Shown: positions 17,003-25,165 of the stretch, in pieces
Layout: every line of letters starts with the position of its first letter
Position numbering within the stretch: position 1 is the first letter of the stretch
Source of the DNA: CAWHYG01 sp963833505
GTDB taxonomy: Bacteria > Eisenbacteria > RBG-16-71-46 > CAIMUX01
NCBI GenBank assembly: GCA_963833505.1
Contig: CAWHYG010000007.1
Coordinates: 1,116,001 to 1,180,000 of the forward strand
Reading direction: 5' to 3'
Length of the DNA: 64,000 bases
Translations under genes and position numbers: made by a program
The notes under the pieces: model-generated
What the model saw: the letters and a program-made list of their open reading frames with translations, nothing else
Told to the model about the DNA's origin: nothing
The model's database searches: none

Positions 17003-17631
17003 TCGGTCCCCCCCAATCGCGCCGGGCGCAGCCGTCTTCTCGAACCGGCGTCCATCCCATCAGGGCGCGATCCGCTGCCTTACAAGATTGCCGACATGGG
17101 TAGGCCCTTTCCGATGAAGACGGCGGATCCTTCCGATCCCTGATTCCGATTTCACCGGCCACGACGACGGGCCCAGCCGTGCTTCTGGTCGCGCGGGTCG
17201 TCCCAGACCCGCCCTTCACTTCTCCCAGCCCCTCGAATGCCCCTCGAGTCGGTGGGTGAACCTCAGCAGCTCCAATCCGCAAGCAGGAACGGGGGTAGGC
17301 CGGCGGATCAGACATCCTTGGCCGGCTCAAACGCAGGATTGTACAGGCAGGAATTTATCTCCGTCGCTCTTCTCGTGCAAGCAGAATCTTCGGAAGGTCC
17401 CGCCCCGTGGCACCGTTCCCGGCAGCGCCGGCGGAGCCGGGCGAGGTGCCGCGGTCAGTGATACAGACTCTTGATCCGGCCCCAGGTGGTCACTTCCGTC
17501 GGCTCAAACGGATGGATAATCACGTCGGCGTTGATGCCCAGCGCCTGCATCTGCTTCGATTCCGAGATTGCTTCAATTCGTCCGGTCGGTATCCCTGCGC
17601 TGGCCGATCAAAGATGCGCCTGCCGGCAGAA
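17003..17631. other. 629-bp gap, mostly unassigned
   Basis: Apart from the decayed coding end at 17455-17590 I find no gene. The gap has stop codons in all frames over most of its length, no recognisable riboswitch core, and no convincing promoter for the glycoside hydrolase gene that starts at 17002. Confidence 0.45.
17455..17590 (-). pseudogene. 3' remnant of a gene with TTWGRIK tail
   Basis: About 44 codons are open on the minus strand, ending ...VIIHPFEPTEVTTWGRIKSLYH and a stop at 17455-17457. No start codon with an SD is present and a stop lies just upstream, so this looks like the surviving end of a lost gene. The last residues nearly match the end of the secreted protein at 37622-38221 (NTTWGRIKALYP), which argues that it was once coding and that the tail is a conserved C-terminal element. 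Confidence 0.6.
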
Positions 17632-18714
17632 CTATCGGTCGTGAACCGAAGACCGGCGCATCCGCGGGGCCAGGAAGCAGAAGCGGTAGAGGATCGCCGC
17701 GATCGCGATCGAGGACTCCCCCAGGTCGATCCAGAGAAGAGCGTCGATCGGGCGGCCCGCCGCGAGGAAAACCGCGTAGAGGGTCAGGCTGGTGCCGAGG
17801 CCGAGAAAGCTGGTCAGGCGCAAAGCGACCGAATCGCCATACCACCGCCGCTCAATGAGCCGCAGCCGATCGGCGCCGGCGCTGACTGCGATTGCCGTCC
17901 CACGGTCAGGATCCGCCGCTCCAAGGAACCGGATTCCCCAGGCACGCAGCAGAAGCCGGTCCAATGCCGCCATCCACCGATCCTGCCAGCCGTACAGCGC
18001 CAGGTAGATCCGCTGGAGCCGGCGTTCGAGTCGCGCGCCGGAGAGATCGTCGCCGAGCGGGGTCTCATCCGTTCGATTGACCGGGCTCCGCCCGATGCGC
18101 GCCAGAAAGCTCACCTGGTAGAAGACGAAGAGGGAGCACTGGAGCAGGATCAGGAGAAAAGCAGCTCCGGCCAGGGCGGCGGCGCGAGGGAGGCCGATGA
18201 CCGAGGCGGCCGGAACCGCGGCGCCCAGCGTGATCCAACCGTTCACCCAGAAGTCGGCGATCGAGTCCGCGAAGCGGCCGATTCGATCGACCGAACCGGT
18301 GGCGCGGGCGAGCTGGCCGTCGGCGGCATCCAGGAGATTCTTGAGTATGAGGAGGAGACCTCCGAGGAGCAGCCCGCGCCCCCAGGGATTGAACGCCAGG
18401 CACAGACCGGAAAGCGTGCCCGCCACGGCGCCCAGGAGCACGACCCCGACCGGACGCAGCCCAAGCCGGTAGAAGAGCCACACCAGAACCGACGCCACCG
18501 GACGGATGCAGTACGTGTTGATCCACTCGTCCGAAACCGGTGACTTGAGCGAGGCCGCATAGGTGGCTCGAAGAAAACCGGAAAGAGACCCGTCGATGTC
18601 CCGGCCGGATCCGCGGCCGGACGAGCCGGCAAGACGTTCTCTGCCGACTCGCGCGGGCCGGCGAGCGGATCGCGGTCCGGTGGGTCTGGACGACCGGGTC
18701 ATGGCGGGGTCCAT
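17632..18714 (-). CDS. CDP-alcohol phosphatidyltransferase family protein
   Basis: Integral membrane enzyme of 360 residues that should transfer a phosphatidyl or similar group from a CDP-alcohol. The family motif is exact: DAADGQLAR, eight residues, G, then RFAD and SIAD (pattern DxxDGxxAR...G...D...D), about residues 130-155. Several hydrophobic segments surround it, and a long cytoplasmic insertion (about 210-300) precedes a last pair of helices. Acceptor alcohol cannot be told; inositol, serine, glycerol-P or a sugar remain possible. Start is ATG 18714 or 18702; neither has a good SD. Divergent from nrnA-like gene. Confidence 0.85.
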   Translation of the reverse strand: MDPAMTRSSRPTGPRSARRPARVGRERLAGSSGRGSGRDIDGSLSGFLRATYAASLKSPVSDEWINTYCIRPVASVLVWLFYRLGLRPVGVVLLGAVAGTLSGLCLAFNPWGRGLLLGGLLLILKNLLDAADGQLARATGSVDRIGRFADSIADFWVNGWITLGAAVPAASVIGLPRAAALAGAAFLLILLQCSLFVFYQVSFLARIGRSPVNRTDETPLGDDLSGARLERRLQRIYLALYGWQDRWMAALDRLLLRAWGIRFLGAADPDRGTAIAVSAGADRLRLIERRWYGDSVALRLTSFLGLGTSLTLYAVFLAAGRPIDALLWIDLGESSIAIAAILYRFCFLAPRMRRSSVHDR

Positions 18715-18811
18715 TCGGGGCGGGTCATGAGCCTTCCGTCCTCCGTGCTCCCCGGCTGCGAGCCCCCGGGCTCGCCGGCCGCTCGTCCCGGAGCAATCGT
18801 CCCTCGATTGA

Positions 18812-18840
18812 TTGACGCTTCACCGGCCCGAACCTATACT
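18812..18840 (+). promoter_or_regulatory. sigma70 promoter for nrnA-like operon
   Basis: TTGACG (18812-18817) and TATACT (18835-18840) with a 17-bp spacer. Initiation near 18847 gives a leader of about 50 nt before the GTG start at 18897. Confidence 0.83.
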
Positions 18841-18896
18841 GCTCGGATCGCCTCGGGCCGCAGGTCCGACCGCAGGATCGAGAGAGGAAGGGAGTT

Positions 18897-19895
18897 GTGA
18901 ACGAAGTCGCGGATCTGAAGGGGCTGGCCCGGAGAATCCTGGCCGCCCGCACGTTTTTCCTGACCACCCACGCCTGGCCGGACGGGGACGGAATCGGCTC
19001 TCTCGTGGCGTTGGGCCGATCTCTCGAGATCCACGGGCACGACGTCACGATGGTCCTGCCTGACCCCCTGCCGAACCGGTACCGGTTCCTCGACCCGAAG
19101 GGCACGATCCACTCCTGGGCCGAGGCCCAGGAAGGTCTCGCCGATCGCTCCTGGGATCTGGCGATCATTCTCGATACCCACCAGAAGGACATGCTCGGAC
19201 CGATGGGCGACTGGCTGCTCGCTCCCGGCCGTCCGGCGCTCTTTCTCGACCATCACCCGCAGGAGCCTCCGGGCCGGCCGGAGGTCCATGGCGATCCCGA
19301 CGCCGTTGCGACCGGCGAGCTGGTCTACCGGCTCATCCATCATCAGCTCGGATGGTCCATCCCGCCCGAGGTGGCCGAGCCGTTGTACGTCGCGATCAGC
19401 TTTGACACGAACTCATTCAAGTACATCCGGAGCAATCCCGCCAGCCTCCTGATCGCGGCCGACCTCGTGACCCGCGGCGTGGACACCAATCGGATCTACC
19501 GGCACCTCTTCGCCTCGAACTCCCGGGAGAAGGCCCGCCTGCTGGGCTGGGTCCTCTCTTCGGTCCAGTTCGAATTCGACGGACGGCTGGCCTACATCAA
19601 GATCCCGCATCAGATCGTGCGCGAGCTGCATCTGGAACGGGACGAGCTTCGGGACAGCATCACGCACATCCTCGAGATCCAGGGCGTCGAGGTGGCGGCC
19701 ACCTTGAAGGAGATGGATCCCAAGGAGATCAAGATCTCGCTCCGCTCCAAGGGGGAATGCGCGATCAACCAGGTCGCCAACCGGCTGGGCGGGGGCGGTC
19801 ACCCCCTCGCAGCCGGCTGCGACTTCAACGGCACGATAGAAGAGGCCTGGTCGGCGCTTCGAACTTCCCTGGCGGACATCCTCAACCACCGATGA
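18897..19895 (+). CDS. nrnA: DHH-family phosphoesterase (NrnA-like)
   Basis: 332 residues, DHH-DHHA1 architecture of the nanoRNase/pAp-phosphatase NrnA, which clears short RNA oligonucleotides and 3'-phosphoadenosine 5'-phosphate. Metal-binding motifs are visible: HAWPDGDGIGS (with W in place of the usual N), LDTH, DHHP and FDTNSFKY; the DHHA1 substrate motif GGGGHPLAAG is at the C-terminus. GTG start 18897 has GGGAG close upstream. First gene of a plus-strand group with a LeuA-like enzyme and an acyl-CoA dehydrogenase. Confidence 0.9.
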   Translation: MNEVADLKGLARRILAARTFFLTTHAWPDGDGIGSLVALGRSLEIHGHDVTMVLPDPLPNRYRFLDPKGTIHSWAEAQEGLADRSWDLAIILDTHQKDMLGPMGDWLLAPGRPALFLDHHPQEPPGRPEVHGDPDAVATGELVYRLIHHQLGWSIPPEVAEPLYVAISFDTNSFKYIRSNPASLLIAADLVTRGVDTNRIYRHLFASNSREKARLLGWVLSSVQFEFDGRLAYIKIPHQIVRELHLERDELRDSITHILEIQGVEVAATLKEMDPKEIKISLRSKGECAINQVANRLGGGGHPLAAGCDFNGTIEEAWSALRTSLADILNHR

Positions 19896-19999
19896 GGTCG
19901 GGGCGAGCCTGGCCCGCATGATTCATGAACCCCCTGCTGCGACCTTCCAGCCCGGGCCGGAAGACGGAAGGGGCGGGCGACGCCCCCAAGGAACGAACG

Positions 20000-21403
20000 A
20001 TGAGCGAGCTTTCCGAGAACGATCTGATCTTCGATTGGAACCACCAGGAGAACTTCTCCTTTCGCCACCGGGAGGTCCTGGAGCTGGACGACGAGACGCT
20101 GCGCGACGGACTTCAGTCCCCGTCGGTGCGGGATCCGTCCATGGAAGACAAGCTCCGCATCCTCCACCTGATGGAGAAGCTCGAGATCCAGTCCTGCGAC
20201 ATCGGATTGCCGGGCGCGGGCGCGCGGTCCCTCGAAACCTGCCTGCGGCTGGCCCGCGAGATCTCGGATCAGAAGCTCAGGATCCGCCCCAACTGCGCGG
20301 TCCGCACGGTCAAGGTCGACCTGGATGCCCTGCTTGAGGTTTCTTCGCGCCTGGGCCGCCCGGTGGAGGCGGCCATGTTCATCGGCTCCTCCCCCATCCG
20401 CTTCTACGCCGAGGGCTGGGATCCCGACTGGGTGCGGCGCCAGACCGAGGAAGCGGTGAGGTACGCGGTCAAGAACGGCCTCCCGGTCATGTACGTCACG
20501 GAGGACACGACCAGGGCCCGTCCCGAGGACATCCGCAATCTCTATCAGACCGCGATCCGGGCCGGCGCGCAGCGCATCTGCGTGTCCGACACCGTCGGCT
20601 ACGCCACGCCGATCGGTGTCTCCTATCTGATGAAGTTCATCCGCTCCCTCGTGGAGGAGACGAACCCGGAGGTCAAGATCGACTGGCACGGCCACTCCGA
20701 TCGAGGCGTCGCGATCCCGAACTCGATGATGGCGATCGCCCAGGGGGCCGACCGGGTCCACGCCACGGCCCTGGGCGTGGGAGAGCGGGTCGGCAACACC
20801 GCGATGGACCAGTTGCTCGTCAACCTACGGTTGGAAAACATGATCACGACCGATCTGACGCCGCTCCGCCAATACTGCGAGGTCGTGTCCCGGGCCACCG
20901 GAGTGCCGGTTCCGATCAACTATCCGATCATGGGGCGCGACGCGTTCCGGACCTCCACCGGGGTCCACGCCGCGGCCATCATCAAGGCCCAGAATCGCGG
21001 GGCGGACTGGCTCGCCGACCGCGTCTATTCCGGCGTTCCCGCGGCGATGGTCGGCCGGAAGCAGGAGATCGAGATCGGCTTCATGTCGGGGCTCTCCAAC
21101 GTCGTCTATTACCTGCGCTCGCGCGGCATCGAGCCGAATCGCGACCTGGTCGAGGAGATCTTCCGCGCGGCCAAGCGGCATAACAAGGTCCTGAGCGAGG
21201 AGGAGGTCTTCGAGATCATCCGGTACCACGGCGATCGCGCGCCTCAGGTCTCCGAGCGGCTTTTTGAACAGTGGGATCGCGAGATCGCGCACCAGCCGGA
21301 GTCCGGGTCGGACGAGGCGGCCGATTCGGCTGTCCAGAAGGGGCCGGGATTCCTCGAAGGAGGAGGCTCGGCTCGGGACGGGGGCACCGGGGGCGGCTTC
21401 TAG
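20000..21403 (+). CDS. LeuA-like DRE-TIM acyltransferase/lyase
   Basis: 467 residues. The DRE-TIM metallolyase fold is shown by DDETLRDGLQSPSV near the start, GLPVMYVTEDTTR, and the metal site WHGHSDRG (HxH). Family members condense acetyl-CoA with 2-oxoacids (isopropylmalate, citramalate, homocitrate synthases) or cleave HMG-CoA. The LRDGLQ form differs from the common LRDGEQ of LeuA, and there is no regulatory LeuA dimer domain; instead the C-terminus is a Gly/Ser-rich tail. Start ATG 20000 has AAGGAA upstream; an earlier start (19925) lacks one. The next gene, 23 bp on, is an acyl-CoA dehydrogenase, which hints at a CoA-thioester pathway rather than leucine synthesis. Confidence 0.82.
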   Translation: MSELSENDLIFDWNHQENFSFRHREVLELDDETLRDGLQSPSVRDPSMEDKLRILHLMEKLEIQSCDIGLPGAGARSLETCLRLAREISDQKLRIRPNCAVRTVKVDLDALLEVSSRLGRPVEAAMFIGSSPIRFYAEGWDPDWVRRQTEEAVRYAVKNGLPVMYVTEDTTRARPEDIRNLYQTAIRAGAQRICVSDTVGYATPIGVSYLMKFIRSLVEETNPEVKIDWHGHSDRGVAIPNSMMAIAQGADRVHATALGVGERVGNTAMDQLLVNLRLENMITTDLTPLRQYCEVVSRATGVPVPINYPIMGRDAFRTSTGVHAAAIIKAQNRGADWLADRVYSGVPAAMVGRKQEIEIGFMSGLSNVVYYLRSRGIEPNRDLVEEIFRAAKRHNKVLSEEEVFEIIRYHGDRAPQVSERLFEQWDREIAHQPESGSDEAADSAVQKGPGFLEGGGSARDGGTGGGF

Positions 21404-21426
21404 AAAGGAACCACAGGGGGAGAGAC

Positions 21427-22629
21427 ATGGACGAGCTGCTCAGCAAGGAGAACCTGGAATACCGGGCCAGAGCCCGTGAAGTGGCGGAGAAGGCCGTCCG
21501 GCCGGTGGCAGCGAAGTACGACCGCGAGCAGACCTACCCGTGGGAAGTGCTCGAAGCGCTCAAGAAGGCCGAGCTGACGGGTATCTGGATCCCCAAGGCT
21601 TACGGCGGAAAAGGCTCCGGACTCCTCAACCTCTGCCTGGTGGTGGAGGAGCTGTCACGCGCCTGCGGGGGGGTCGGCGTCGCGTTCGCCGTCAATGCTC
21701 TCGGATCGTTCCCGGTCATCCTGGGCGGCAGCGAGGAGCAAAAACAGGCGTGGTTGCCTCCGATCGCCCGCGGCGAACGGCTCATCGCCTTCGGGCTGTC
21801 CGAACGCGACGCCGGCTCCGATGCCGGAAGCATGCAGGCGACGGCGATTCGCGACCGCGACGTCTACATCCTGAACGGCCACAAGAAGTGGAACACGAAC
21901 GGAGGCGTGGCCCACTACTACACGATCTACTGCCGCACCGATCCCGAGAAGGGCGCCCGCGGCGTCTCCGCCCTCATGCTCGAGAAGGGAACGCCCGGCT
22001 TCTCCATCGGCAAGATCGAAGACAAGATGGGAATCCGCTGCGTCCCGGTGGTCGAGCTGGAGTTCGATCACGTTCCGGTTCCGGCGGCGAACCTCATCGG
22101 CAAGGAAGGGCTCGGATTCCGGAACGCCATGGGCACCCTGGACCTCGCCCGTCCCGGCGTCGCCGCGCAGGCCGTGGGGCTCGCGGCCGGCGCGACCGAC
22201 CTGGCGCTGCGCTACGCCGTGGATCGAAAGCAGTTCGGTCAGTCCATCGTGTCGTTCCAGGCCCTCCAGTTCATGCTCGCCGACATGGCGGCGCAGACCG
22301 AAGTGGCCCGCCAAATGGTGTACAACGCCGCCCGCGTCGTGGATGCGGCCACGGCCAATCTCACCCGTCCCGACGGTCTGGGCACCGCCGGGGGCGCGGC
22401 CGGTTTCTCCAAGTACTCCGCGATCGCCAAGGTCTTCGCCACCGACACCGCGATGAAGGTGACGACCGACGCGGTCCAGATCTTCGGCGGCAACGGCTAC
22501 ATGAAGGACTTCCCGATCGAGAAATACATGCGGGACGCCAAGATCACGCAGATCTACGAGGGGACGAACCAGATCCAGCGGCTCGTCATCGGCCGGGCCT
22601 TGCTGCGGGAGATCGGCGCGAAGCTCTGA
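21427..22629 (+). CDS. short-chain acyl-CoA dehydrogenase
   Basis: 400-residue flavoprotein of the butyryl-CoA dehydrogenase type that oxidises a short acyl-CoA to the 2-enoyl-CoA. Catalytic Glu378 lies in IYEGTNQIQR; the FAD-binding LSERDAGSDAG and HKKWNTNGG segments and QIFGGNGYMKDFPIEKYMRD are intact. Start ATG 21427 follows GGGGGAGAG; a longer open frame overlaps the LeuA-like gene and is rejected. Electrons probably pass through ETF to the ETF-QO of this window. Confidence 0.94.
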   Translation: MDELLSKENLEYRARAREVAEKAVRPVAAKYDREQTYPWEVLEALKKAELTGIWIPKAYGGKGSGLLNLCLVVEELSRACGGVGVAFAVNALGSFPVILGGSEEQKQAWLPPIARGERLIAFGLSERDAGSDAGSMQATAIRDRDVYILNGHKKWNTNGGVAHYYTIYCRTDPEKGARGVSALMLEKGTPGFSIGKIEDKMGIRCVPVVELEFDHVPVPAANLIGKEGLGFRNAMGTLDLARPGVAAQAVGLAAGATDLALRYAVDRKQFGQSIVSFQALQFMLADMAAQTEVARQMVYNAARVVDAATANLTRPDGLGTAGGAAGFSKYSAIAKVFATDTAMKVTTDAVQIFGGNGYMKDFPIEKYMRDAKITQIYEGTNQIQRLVIGRALLREIGAKL

Positions 22630-22797
22630 CGATCTCAGGACACTGTCGGTCGTTGAGGCCCTTGCGCACCGAAGCCGGAGCGAGCCGCACGGAGCGGTGA
22701 CGACGACCCGGTTGGCGGGAGTTTGGCGCGCAAGGGCGACGGGGCGCCGGTCAGCTCTCCTCCACGGTTGCCCGTGTTTCGCCGACGGCCGGAGAGG

Positions 22798-22843
22798 ACG
22801 CGGGCGAGGTCTGCCCCCTTGGCCGGCACAACCTCGCCCGCGT
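22798..22843. terminator. bidirectional terminator hairpin
   Basis: A perfect 13-bp inverted repeat (ACGCGGGCGAGGT at 22798-22810, complement at 22831-22843) with a 20-nt loop, between the convergent acyl-CoA dehydrogenase and VOC genes. On the plus strand GTTTC follows; a classic T tract is missing, but the position fits a shared terminator. Confidence 0.6.
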
Positions 22844-22918
22844 GTTTCGAGAAGGAACGCCGGGCGCTGAATTTCCGGAACCGACCATCGCGCTCAGCCG
22901 AAGGCCGTCCGGCCGGAC

Positions 22919-24091
22919 CTACGTCTTCCGGCTCTTCTTGGCGCTTCGGCCGGCCTTCTTCGTCGTCTTCGTCCCCTTCTTCTTCGCTACCGCATTGCGA
23001 CCCGCGACCTTCCGTGTGGCCTTCTTCGCCGTTTTCCTGGCCACCTTCCGGACCGCTTTCCTGGCTGCCTTCTTGGCTGCCTTCTTGGCTGCCTTCTTGG
23101 GCGTCTTCTTGACCGCTTTCTTGACCGCCTTCTTGGCCGCCTTCTTCACGGTCTTCTTGGCGGTCTTCTTGGCGGTCTTCTTAGCGATCTTCCTGGCCAC
23201 GGGCGCAGTCGGGGCCTTGGCGGCCGGTTGGCTCGTGGCCGCGGCCTTCTTCGTCGTCTTCTGGGCCGTCTTGCGCGCGGCCGCCTTCGGAGCAGCGGGC
23301 TTGGACGCCGGCTCGGCCGGCTTCATCGAATGCACGGACAGAACCGCGCCCTGCGGATCCCGGAACTGCACGATCCAGTCGCCGCCCGGCACCTCTTGCG
23401 GCCCGTTCAGGACCTGTCCGCCCAGCTTCGTCACCAGCTCAGCCACCTTCTTCGCGTCGGGGACCTTGGCATAGGGCATCCAATGCGGCGGAGCCGGCAT
23501 GTCGGGCGGCTTGTTGAACATCCCGCCCAGAGTATGGCCCGGCCATCCATACATCTGGTAGACGCCCATCGGGCCCATGTCCATCGACTCCGTCTTCTCC
23601 CATCCGAAGAGGTCGTGGTAGAAATCGAACCCCGCGGACAGATCGGTGGTGATGAGCTCGTGCCAGGAGAAGTCACCCATCGGCGTCTTCTTCCCGTCAC
23701 CCCCCATGGTCGAAGCCGACGTGAAAGCGGCGAAGACCGCCCCTTGCGGATCCTGCAAGACGGAGAAGCGGCCGACGTTGGGAATGTCCTGCGGCGGCAA
23801 TAGGACTTTGGCGCCCGTTTCCGCCGCCCGCCGGGTGGTCGCGTCGACGTCCGGGGTGCTGATATAACACAGCCAGTTCGGCGGAGCTCCCATGGCCTTG
23901 GCGCTCTCCGGCAACACCATGACGCCCGCCATCATTCCGTCCTTCGTGACCAGCAACGTGTACGACGAATCCTGCGGCCACGTCTGGGTCTTCCACCCGA
24001 CCACCTTGGTGTAGAACGCGGCGGCAGCCGCGGTATCCGTGGTCATGAGTTCGTGCCAGACGAAGCGTCCCCGGATTGCGACATCATCCAT
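22919..24091 (-). CDS. double VOC-domain protein with histone H1-like tail
   Basis: 390 residues. Residues 8-125 and 138-256 are two glyoxalase/VOC folds of the CFP32 type, each opening with a WHEL..TD segment and ending in a QDPQGAVFA or RDPQGAVLS strand. From about 257 to the end the protein changes into a Lys/Ala tail of roughly 130 residues made of AKKT/AKKA four-residue repeats, like the C-terminal tail of histone H1 and bacterial H1-like proteins. The tail carries more than 50 Lys plus Arg and no acidic residues, so it should bind DNA or RNA. Start ATG 24091 has GGGAGG upstream. The combination suggests a chromatin-associated or nucleic-acid-tethered VOC protein; substrate and partner are unknown. 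Confidence 0.9.
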   Translation of the reverse strand: MDDVAIRGRFVWHELMTTDTAAAAAFYTKVVGWKTQTWPQDSSYTLLVTKDGMMAGVMVLPESAKAMGAPPNWLCYISTPDVDATTRRAAETGAKVLLPPQDIPNVGRFSVLQDPQGAVFAAFTSASTMGGDGKKTPMGDFSWHELITTDLSAGFDFYHDLFGWEKTESMDMGPMGVYQMYGWPGHTLGGMFNKPPDMPAPPHWMPYAKVPDAKKVAELVTKLGGQVLNGPQEVPGGDWIVQFRDPQGAVLSVHSMKPAEPASKPAAPKAAARKTAQKTTKKAAATSQPAAKAPTAPVARKIAKKTAKKTAKKTVKKAAKKAVKKAVKKTPKKAAKKAAKKAARKAVRKVARKTAKKATRKVAGRNAVAKKKGTKTTKKAGRSAKKSRKT

Positions 24092-24278
24092 AAAAACCTC
24101 CCTGAAAGGCCCACGAGACGACAGGGCGCCCGGATCCCAGACACCACACGCCAGGGCAACACGGCACCCGAGTCCCGAATAACTGATGCTAACCGAGCGG
24201 CGCGGTCAAGAAAAAGCGTCGATCCGGCCCGGATTCCGCGGGCACGGGGGGCACGAATGGCGCGCCGGCCACGCCGAT

Positions 24279-24470
24279 GGCTCCGGCGCAGACTCCAGCC
24301 TCCGGTGGTTCAGGCGTGAATTCCCGCCTCGGGTGGCACCGGCGCGGACTCCCGCTACCGATGGCTCAGGCCTCGACTCGGCCTCCGGCGGTGCCGGCGC
24401 GGATCCCCGCTTCCGAGGCTCCGGTGGATTCGGCCTCCGGCGGCACCGGCGTGTGTTCCCGGCCCCGGCG
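24279..24470. repeat. 28-bp minisatellite, about 6-7 units
   Basis: Units of 27-28 bp (24279-24306, 24307-24334, 24335-24362, 24363-24389, 24390-24417 and degenerate ones to about 24470) follow the pattern GGCTCCGGCGCGGACTCCC. They fill most of the 420-bp gap between the VOC gene and the small membrane protein; I see nothing else there. Confidence 0.7.
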
Positions 24471-24510
24471 TCACGGTCGCTCTTTGCGTTCCTTCCGGCA
24501 AAGCCAACGA

Positions 24511-24999
24511 TCAGTCGAACTTGTTATCACCGTTGACGTTCTGGCGCCGGCTTCCACCTGCGAGCAAGGCATGGATGGTGGCGGCGAGCCCGTGTGCGCA
24601 CAGAAGAGCCCCCATGAGGACGATGTAGCCCTCGAAGTGGCCCCCGGTCTCGCCCCGGCGGACCATGGTCGCGACGCTGTAGACGCCGGCCGCGACGGCG
24701 AGCAGGGAAACCACCTGCAAGACCCGCCGGAGCCCCAAGGCGGTCGCCCGGCCGGCGAGGCAGGCCCAGCTCAACGCGCTGTAGGCGAGGAAGCCGGCGG
24801 CCACGCCGCGCCACATGCCGATGTGTCCGGGGTCTCGGGCCGGCAGGACAAGAATTGTGACCGAGAAGAGCCAGACCGCCATTCCGGCCGTCGCGGTCGC
24901 CGCGAGGCCAAGCAAGAGCCTGAACGTCCCGTCCAACTCGTGGAGTCGGCCGGCTGGCCCGCGGCGTCCCGGCACGGAAGCGGTCAGACCTTGAGCCAC
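24511..24999 (-). CDS. four-helix integral membrane protein, unknown
   Basis: 162 residues, not recognised. Four hydrophobic stretches are clear: LLLGLAATATAGMAVW, VAAGFLAYSALSW, VVSLLAVAAGVYSV and YIVLMGALLCAHGLAATI, separated by short charged loops (GRATALGLRR, RRGETGGHFEG). Both termini are probably cytoplasmic. Start GTG 24999 follows a full AGGAGG eight bases upstream; the longer open frame to 25281 runs into the glycosyltransferase gene and is rejected. Lies 166 bp downstream of the glycosyltransferase on the same strand. Confidence 0.72.
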   Translation of the reverse strand: MAQGLTASVPGRRGPAGRLHELDGTFRLLLGLAATATAGMAVWLFSVTILVLPARDPGHIGMWRGVAAGFLAYSALSWACLAGRATALGLRRVLQVVSLLAVAAGVYSVATMVRRGETGGHFEGYIVLMGALLCAHGLAATIHALLAGGSRRQNVNGDNKFD

Positions 25000-25165
25000 G
25001 AGCAACACCTCCTGTTCTCGATTCGAGCGATCGCAGACCGATGTGGGCTCCCGGGCCGGCGGGATCCAGGGCAGTCGGCGGCTGTCCCGCTCCGCGTGGA
25101 GATGCCGGCCGGCCCAACCCGGTATCCTACCGCGTTCGAGCTGGATCGATGAGATGCAATCGCAC

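Noticed and set aside
17040..17150. Possible c-di-GMP-type riboswitch upstream of the glycoside hydrolase gene
   Set aside because: A few bases resemble GEMM core elements, but helices and conserved bases do not line up.
22842..23474. Plus-strand open frame rich in FLAAFLAAF-like repeats, opposite the Lys-rich tail
   Set aside because: It is the mirror of the AKKT/AKKA codons of the VOC-H1 gene; no SD and no promoter. The minus-strand gene has an SD and clear domains.
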